The notes below the pieces were generated by a model. The model ran no database searches. It was given only the letters and a program-made list of their open reading frames with translations, and was not told the origin of the DNA. From Istiophorus platypterus (Eukaryota > Chordata > Actinopteri > Istiophoriformes > Istiophoridae): 64,000 nt of DNA. The stretch spans positions 19,060,480-19,124,479 of the forward strand of contig CM029124.1 of the NCBI GenBank assembly GCA_016859345.1. The letters are read 5' to 3'. The position numbers and the translations under genes are program-made. Shown here in pieces: positions 57,380 through 64,000 of the stretch (positions are counted from its first letter, which is position 1; every line of letters starts with the position of its first letter).

Positions 57380-57640
57380 TGAGGCAGTTGCCTTAGGTTT
57401 GGGGAAGGATTTTGGGTCCAGCAGTTTATTCCCCAGATGAAGTTTCAATCTAGGTGGAAATAATGATTGAGTAATGTTCTCAGCAACTACATGCCCCTCA
57501 GCAAGACATTGGTCACACATCTGCTCCAGTAGAGTTGCTCACTGTTCAGGATATCGTGGATCCTGTGTTGCTGCCCAGTGTGAATCTATCTGTGTAACTG
57601 TGTAACTGTGAGGCCAATAGCTAAAAGGTAAATGAATCTT
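57380..57640. mobile_element. Degenerate tRNA-derived SINE-like stretch
   Basis: GAGGCAGTTGCCTTAGGTTT and AGTTTCAATCTAGG loosely resemble polymerase III A and B boxes. The later CCTCAGCAAGACATTGG, TGCTGCCCAGTGTGAAT and GTGAGGCCAATAGCTAAAAG fit the body of common teleost SINEs. The copy is heavily diverged and its limits are approximate. Confidence 0.4.
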
Positions 57641-58110
57641 CTGCAAACCTTTACAACATAAAATGGGTTTGTGCACAACAGATGTTCTTATTTTCTTGCT
57701 CTTGACAGGAAAACCAATTATATGTTTCTAATCTTTCTAAAAGACAGGCAGCATATTAAACCCTGTGGAAGGTCTATCTCTCTGTTGCTGGTAACTATGT
57801 GTCATGATGTTTTAGCAAAGGAGCAGCCTCATCAGTACCAGCTCATTTTACACCTTGCTGAGTCCATGTGCATGATTCACTTCAGCTGCATTACTTATAC
57901 GGTATGTGGTGCAAAATAAATTACACCCTCTAATAACATACAATACGCTTCGTGAATTACTCCATTTTCCCAGTCTGTCCTCTCTTCAGCTCAGACAGTG
58001 ATAGGGAATGTTATTTTACTCTGCGGGGATTAAAAGCAGAGAGATGGATCATAGACAAATAGAGTCAGTCAAGGCAGACCCCCACCTCAACCCACACATA
58101 CAGCCACGTA

Positions 58111-58193
58111 CACACACACACACACGCACACACACACACACACACACACGCACACACACACACACGCGCGCGCGCACACACACACACACACAC
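58111..58193. repeat. (CA)n microsatellite with CG alternation
   Basis: A purine-pyrimidine alternating tract, with (CG)5 at 58165-58174 inside CA runs. Confidence 0.97.
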
Positions 58194-61035
58194 TTCCCCC
58201 ACCTCCTTTCTGAACACACACAAAGAGCTCCCAGGTCATTTAATACCACATTGGTCTACCTGTCACTCTGCAAGGCTTATCTTGCATCCACACCCTAACG
58301 TCTTAATGAGTTTGAGGTGCACACTCCCCCAAGGTAACTGCACTGATATAGTTCATCTTCACAGCATTTGCTTTCATGGGTTCACATTTGAATGCACAGA
58401 GCATGCACAAATCACCACCCTGGGGAAAGAAACATGTTAATACTTAATTTTTTTTGATACTATTTGGCTTTTTTTCTGTAGTCATTCAGTGCATCTACAT
58501 TCCGTAAATACCTCTGTATACAGTATTTTTTTATTGGTAACTCAGATGTCCTACCTAAGCATGAGGGATTCATAATATTAATGTTAAAAATCTACTCATA
58601 CAATCACAAATGTTAGGAAATTGTTTATAACTGGTCATCATTGTCAAAATGTATTTAAAACAGCATAAGGAAATATTTTGCACTGATGTGAAAAATATGA
58701 TAAAATGATGCTGCTACAGAAATTTTGCTCAAGCACCATATTTTCAAATATTTTCACCATCAGTTTGTTTGCTGGGGATGATCACTTTCATAAGATGAAA
58801 ATTAAAATCCCTTTTGGACATGTAATAATATTCCTCCTTCTTTTGGAGAAATTGGATCAAATCTCCTTCAACAAATCAATACTGTCCTCAAAGGATTTCC
58901 CTTGGCTCAAGATTCAGGTTGAGTTTTGGTTTTTTTTTGCCTCATCTTCTCTTTTCCAATGATCAACCTAATAAGAGAAAGACTCCAATATGGTTTAGGT
59001 TTGCTTTAGGTACTCTAGGTCCCAAACAGCATGCACATAGTTGAAATTAATCAAGGTTTCATTCTTGACTCAATGAGTGGAAGTGCCTGGCCTTTGAGGG
59101 AATTAATTTTACTTTACTGTAATTTACAGGCTGAGATGAAAGCTGTCAGAAATGTATTATTTCCAGGTCGGTGACAGAGGATGCATTTGTCTGTGTGAGG
59201 GAGGAAGGACAATGCAGATTATAGTCACATTAGCAGAGCTAATATCAGATCTTGGAGAGGTAATGACATACACAGCAGGCACACCAATTTATCCTGCTGG
59301 GAAATAATTGTAATCACATTGATTTAAAGGCAGAGACAAAGAGAGCGGGATATAGTGGCAGGTTGCATTATAGTAGAAAAACTAAGAACTGGAGGACTCA
59401 GATGGGCAAAATGCAAATATGTGTCATTTATAGTATTAGCCCATTTCCAATCTTAAAAACCTGCAAAAATATTTCAACCCTTACTGTAGGGTAAATGACA
59501 ATAAGAGCAGGAGCTGTTTAGACAAAGGGAAGGGGCAAAGTCAGGGAAATAGAAAAGAAAAAAAGTTTAAAAAAATTGAATCTGTTTTTCTACAAAAGCC
59601 ATCATTGCTCCAATGAGGCCCTAGGCGCTGTGACAAGATCTCCAGGCACTACAGACGAGCTCTATAAGTGTCCTTAAATGCAAGGTAAACAAAATGCCCT
59701 TAACTCAGCACCGCCTGCTGGCTGCCCGGAGAGCAACTTATTCTGTTTTATCAGCTTCTTTTTGCTTTGTGAAGAGACATTATTAAGCAGAGGCATATAA
59801 GTTTCTATAGGGACCAAACAAACTGCAGATTAAATGATAACCTAAGAGGCCTGAGGGATACTCTGCATAGTTCTAAAGATGTGGGCATAAAACTTTAAAA
59901 AAAAAACTTTAGAGATTAATAGTGGCAAGAAGCTTCATTTTCTGCAAAGAGTTTAATTGTAGGGGTCATTTATTCCCAGTGAACCGGCATAAGCCACATA
60001 TATCCACACTAATTTCCATAAAGAGCAAACTATATCTACTATATTCTGGGCAGTAAAGCTTTCCATCTGACCTTTTCTACCACAAGAAATTTTTAGCTTT
60101 TGTCTCTTCTCTGTTCTTCTTCATTAACATTCTGCAATTGAGCCAATTTATCAACATCAATTCCTTTTCATCTCCACTGGCTGCATTTTGTAAATCTGAC
60201 CAGCACAGCCACAGACAAGGACTCTCTCTCCCCACTGCTGAAACACTATGGGGAGTTAGCATGAAACAGCTTGAAGAACAATATGAGCAGCTAAGAAACT
60301 GAAAACTCTTGATTTACAGTACAATGCACTGTGGGCAGAGTCTGTGGCTGTGGACTTGAGAATACATATCATCTGTTGTGCCACCATGACAGAAAGTATA
60401 AAAAGTCGAAAAATTCCACTTTAATTAGTTAGATATTTTGCGAAGCAAGTAGGCATACAGAGGAGTGGAATGGCTTAGTTGGATATACTTCAGGCATCCT
60501 CCCATTTTCATAAAACTAAGTCTGAAAGTAATGGCTTGGCTGTGTGCCTGTGTTGGTGTCTATGTCAGTGTATTAATGCATCAGCCTTTCAGATGTACAT
60601 ACAAACATAAGCCCAGAATTTTAATTAATATTGATCATATCATATCTACTAGAAGTGGTTGGCCAAGCAGGAGCTAAATGCCCATAGCCATTATTAAACT
60701 ACACAGCGTTTATGTCCAGGTGCAAGAGCCGACACAGCAGCAGTTACACTGCATCTCTCACTTAGCAGACAGAGTGTGTCACCTTAACCTCTCAAGGGGA
60801 ATGGAAAATATCAGGGAGCTTTAAAATGTCTTCAACCCAGAGGCACAAAGCACTGCATAGTGCAAGCTGTGTTTTCGGATGTCTTGGAGTTAGCTCAGGG
60901 CAAGTCTTGTCCTTGGTAAGCTGCAACCCAGGGACACATACAAAAAGATACAGGGCATTGTGTCCACTCACATTTGATTGCATTCCACTCTCAGTAGGTG
61001 CACAACTGGCAATCAGCCCAGCTACTGGGAGCCAG

Positions 61036-61036
<1 letters not shown>

Positions 61037-61068
<32 letters not shown>
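61037..61068. repeat. (TG)16 microsatellite
   Basis: Uninterrupted 32-base dinucleotide run. Confidence 0.95.
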
Positions 61069-61071
<3 letters not shown>

Positions 61072-62067
61072 GGAAGAGGCTGAGGGAAAAAAATTGGAGC
61101 TGACCATCTGCCAGATCTTGGGACAGAATTTGAAATGACTTTTCCACCAGATCAGAGTTGGGGCCATCATTACTGCCTTTCTCTCAGTCTGGTAACACCC
61201 ACGTCACCCCCTACTTATTACTCCCATCATTTAATCATACAGAAGGGAACTATTGGAAAGTGACTTAGAAGATTTAAAGCTATTAAGATCAGAGGTTTTG
61301 TTGAGCCCTGCAGGAAATTCTCACCCCTCTCCATTCAATGCATCTTCTGGTTCATTTACTGCTGGTAAATTCCCCTTCCTCCTTTTACAAGCCATCAAAT
61401 CCAAGTTGAGAGCTTTGGCCTCAATATGTTTTTTGTCTAAATAAATGTACTATATGTATGGATAGAAATGTCAGTGAGGAGGAGGGATTCAAGGGAAAGT
61501 AATAAGGTATGAGGGACAAAATGATGCAGGAGGCTATTTGCTGGCTCTTTGATTCCTGGCCGAGTTATGTCCCACTGGTGGCGGCACACAGACACAGACT
61601 GTTCTGGAGCGGCCATATCAGCAATATACTTCTTATATGGCCACTCAACACATCTACGCTCATTAAGCCTTTGGTTGTCACAGAAAGCAGTTGCAAATTA
61701 TTCATAATCATAATAACTCTCAGAATAAGTGTTCCAAAACTTTTAGGACATTGTAAGGATATGTTTAGAATATACTTTTTCGCTTTGTATGTTGAGCCTT
61801 TCATATTTTACCAAAGCGTTAGGTCTGAGAGTGTTCAGTTTATTTTCTGAAATCTTCTATTCGATTTTTAAAAGGGTTAGTTACAAAATATTATTTAAAG
61901 ATGTCACATCATAAAGCTAATTTGACTTCACTTAATTATAAAAAACTGAAGGAAGTTCCGGACCATTATGATGCAGGGCATTAGGAGAAGGAAGATACTC
62001 TGAGTTCTCATTAGTATAGTCTTGAAAGCGGAACAGTACTTTATTGAAATATAAGAAAAATGTACAA

Positions 62068-62470
62068 ATTAAAGTAGTAGTTGTACATTTTGTAATGTAT
62101 GCTTGCCACATCTAATATATCATCTCATATCTGTCTTTTCAATATGAATTGCAACCAGCAGCTTTTAGGCTTAGCTTAGTATAAAGACTGAAAGAAGGGG
62201 GGAAATGCCAGCTTGCTAATTAGCACGTTATATGTTGTTTCTTTATACAAAAACCAAAGTCGAAACATTACAAGTTGTGGTTTTACAGCAGGTTACGTGC
62301 TTGATGTTTTCATTTTAGAGGCAGATTTTTTTATGTCCTGACAAACCCAGGCTATCTGTTTCACTCTGTTTCCACTTGTTATGCTACATTAAGCTAACCT
62401 CATCTTCCTATTTAATGGACAGCAAAAAAGAGAATAAGTACATTTCCGAAAATGTTTTACACTTTCTTTA
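62068..62470. mobile_element. Foldback-type teleost repeat, most complete copy
   Basis: The left arm has ACCAGCAGCTTTTAGGCTTA and GCTTAGTATAAAGACTG. The right arm has TCCACTTGTTATGCTACATT and AAGCTAACCTCATCTTCC, partly the reverse complement of the left. The interior GCACGTTATATGTTG, then ACAAAAACCAAAGTCG and ACAAGTTGTGGTTTTAC, is characteristic of the family. The outer end reads GAATAAGTACATTTCCGAAA. It is noncoding. Confidence 0.7.
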
Positions 62471-63573
62471 AATACACTTTCTGGCATTCACCGTGTCGTG
62501 GTGTTTGTGGTATTAAACTCACATACTGACTCACGTACATAATAACAGAGGTAATACTGTACTGGGTTACAATGTAGAAGTATATCCCATAACCTGGTAG
62601 TGGGTCGAAAAGACATCTTTTAGTCTATTAGGAATACACAACATGTATTTATTTTCATAGCACACTTTGGCTCACATCAACATTCCCAGAGTTATCAATA
62701 TTGCCAGATACGGCTGATGGTTTTTAGTCCAAAAACTTAAAATAAAAATCGTCAAAAAATATTCAATCAATATTCAGAATTTTAACTGCCACGATTACTT
62801 GCTCTACCATACTTAAAAGCAATGTACACCAACCACCGAAGATTCTGTCGTAAAAAAAAATCCTATAGTGGTTGTCCCACTGTAAAATCCTAAAATGAAT
62901 GAGGGCTCTCTCAGGCATTTTGAGCCCTTTATGAGCCTCTTTCTGTGAGTCCACATTTCTGGAGACTTTGCCTGAGGGACTTAACCACAGTTCATAGAAT
63001 TTTAAAGTTAAACACGGGGTTACCAGGGGAAGGACGCATGGAATAACCAACCTTAACATTACAAGAAAAAAAGAGGTTTACATGTAAGTATAAAAACAGT
63101 TTACAATAGTTCATAGCCAGAACTATTTGTAGTTATTGATGTAGCATGAAGATAAATTCCAAATATGATTACATCAGATCTGATCAAAAAAAAAAAATTG
63201 TTTATAAACAGGAAGCAGACAAGAAAACACCCCAATAAATCCAAGCACGGATAGAGTATAAGCCTCATTTTAATGGCCTTAGAAATGTTTCTGCATAAGG
63301 TTACAAGGAAGTATTCAGCTAGTAAACTTTAGAAATGTCAGTTCGTGATTATTTAGCCAGCCTATGGATGACTGTAAAGACAACAGCTGGAGCTAACACA
63401 TGTTCTATACATTGGCCTTCTTTGAGGCGATGAACATGGCTCAGGGGCAGCGAGTCTCCAACAGGCCTTTGAACATCACTGCCACAGCACCTGACTCTTT
63501 ACCAGTTGTAGGGGAGCCTGGTGAGGTGTCTGGTACGTCTGCTCCAGGGCCATCCACTACCCCAAAACAAATG

Positions 63574-63604
63574 CCCCCCCCCCTCGCAAAAAAAAAAAAA
63601 AAAA
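63574..63604. repeat. C10 and A17 homopolymer pair
   Basis: C10 at 63574-63583 is followed by TCGC and A17 at 63588-63604. This could be the tail of an old retro-insertion, but no body is recognised. Confidence 0.7.
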
Positions 63605-64000
63605 GAAGAGACGAAAATTAGGTTGTAGAAATCCCAAAGGAGTACACAAAAAGGCAGGAGTACAGGCAAAGGGAGCCAGATGAAAAAGCGGAAGAAAGAG
63701 AAATAAAGAGCAGGGTCAGCTGGAAAACCTAAGAAATATCCCTGTGAAGTTGGTGGAGAAGCACAAGTAGCCTTTTCATTTTTTTTGGTCTGAATATTAT
63801 AACGTATGGTAATAAACCCCACGGATTTGTTTAATTGGATTTGTTTGAAAATATCCTTGGTTATAAATTGAATGTATTTATGTTTCTTTAAATCAAATGA
63901 TTCCTCAGGTAAAAACTGCAGGACAATAAACATGAGTTGCTTTTCATCCGTCTCAGTGCAGTGTTTGGATTAAGATTTCCAGCATAAATACTGTAAGTGT

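Larger units (their letters stand above)
56602..64000 (-). other. plpp4 intron 1 (visible part)
   Basis: No plpp4 exon 1 (expected to begin MRELA... and end ...GVFV) was found here, so the intron probably continues past the window end. It holds microsatellites, a SINE-like stretch and a foldback repeat copy. Confidence 0.5.

Noticed and set aside
63400..63621. 73-codon ATG frame ending in a Lys run
   Set aside because: The C-terminal Lys stretch comes from the A17 homopolymer and the Pro stretch from the C10 run. No family is recognised.
56602..64000. Possible plpp4 exon 1
   Set aside because: No minus-strand frame beginning MREL-like and ending with a phase-2 donor was found, and no CpG-rich patch. 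Exon 1 probably lies outside the window.

Overview
This window looks like nuclear DNA of a teleost fish. It is AT-rich, has long introns, long (CA/GT)n microsatellites and several interspersed repeats typical of teleost genomes. Its two recognisable genes, WDR11 and PLPP4, are vertebrate neighbours that also lie in tandem next to FGFR2 on human 10q26. No prokaryotic operons, rRNA, tRNA genes or CRISPR arrays were seen.

Layout. Both genes are on the minus strand. The 5' part of wdr11 (coding exons 1-5, about 242 codons, 7929 down to 4331) has a small CpG-containing promoter at about 7930-8070. Its fifth intron runs off the left edge and holds a decayed L2-like LINE (about 330-1942), a (GT)37 tract and a perfect RFX-type palindrome (2452-2465). 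From about 8.1 to 38.5 kb there is a 30-kb intergenic stretch with no securely supported gene. It holds microsatellites, an RTE/Rex3-like LINE fragment, copies of two teleost repeat families and a few weak exon-like signals. plpp4 then occupies 38502-56601 and beyond: coding exons 2-7 are all identified, and exon 1 is not visible, so it probably lies past 64000. Its introns hold a Tc1-like transposase fragment, more repeat copies and microsatellites.

Function. WDR11 is a beta-propeller scaffold at the trans-Golgi, also linked to Hedgehog signalling. PLPP4 is a six-pass PAP2-family lipid phosphatase. They are not known to work together, and their pairing is conserved synteny rather than an operon. 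Exon limits rest on matching reading phase, GT/AG sites and family sequence. Splice junctions within each gene keep a continuous frame. No convincing new biological system was found. The best leads are the uncertain exon-like open frames at 29.4 kb and 24.2/23.5 kb on the minus strand, the RFX-type palindrome in wdr11, and repeat-derived structure.
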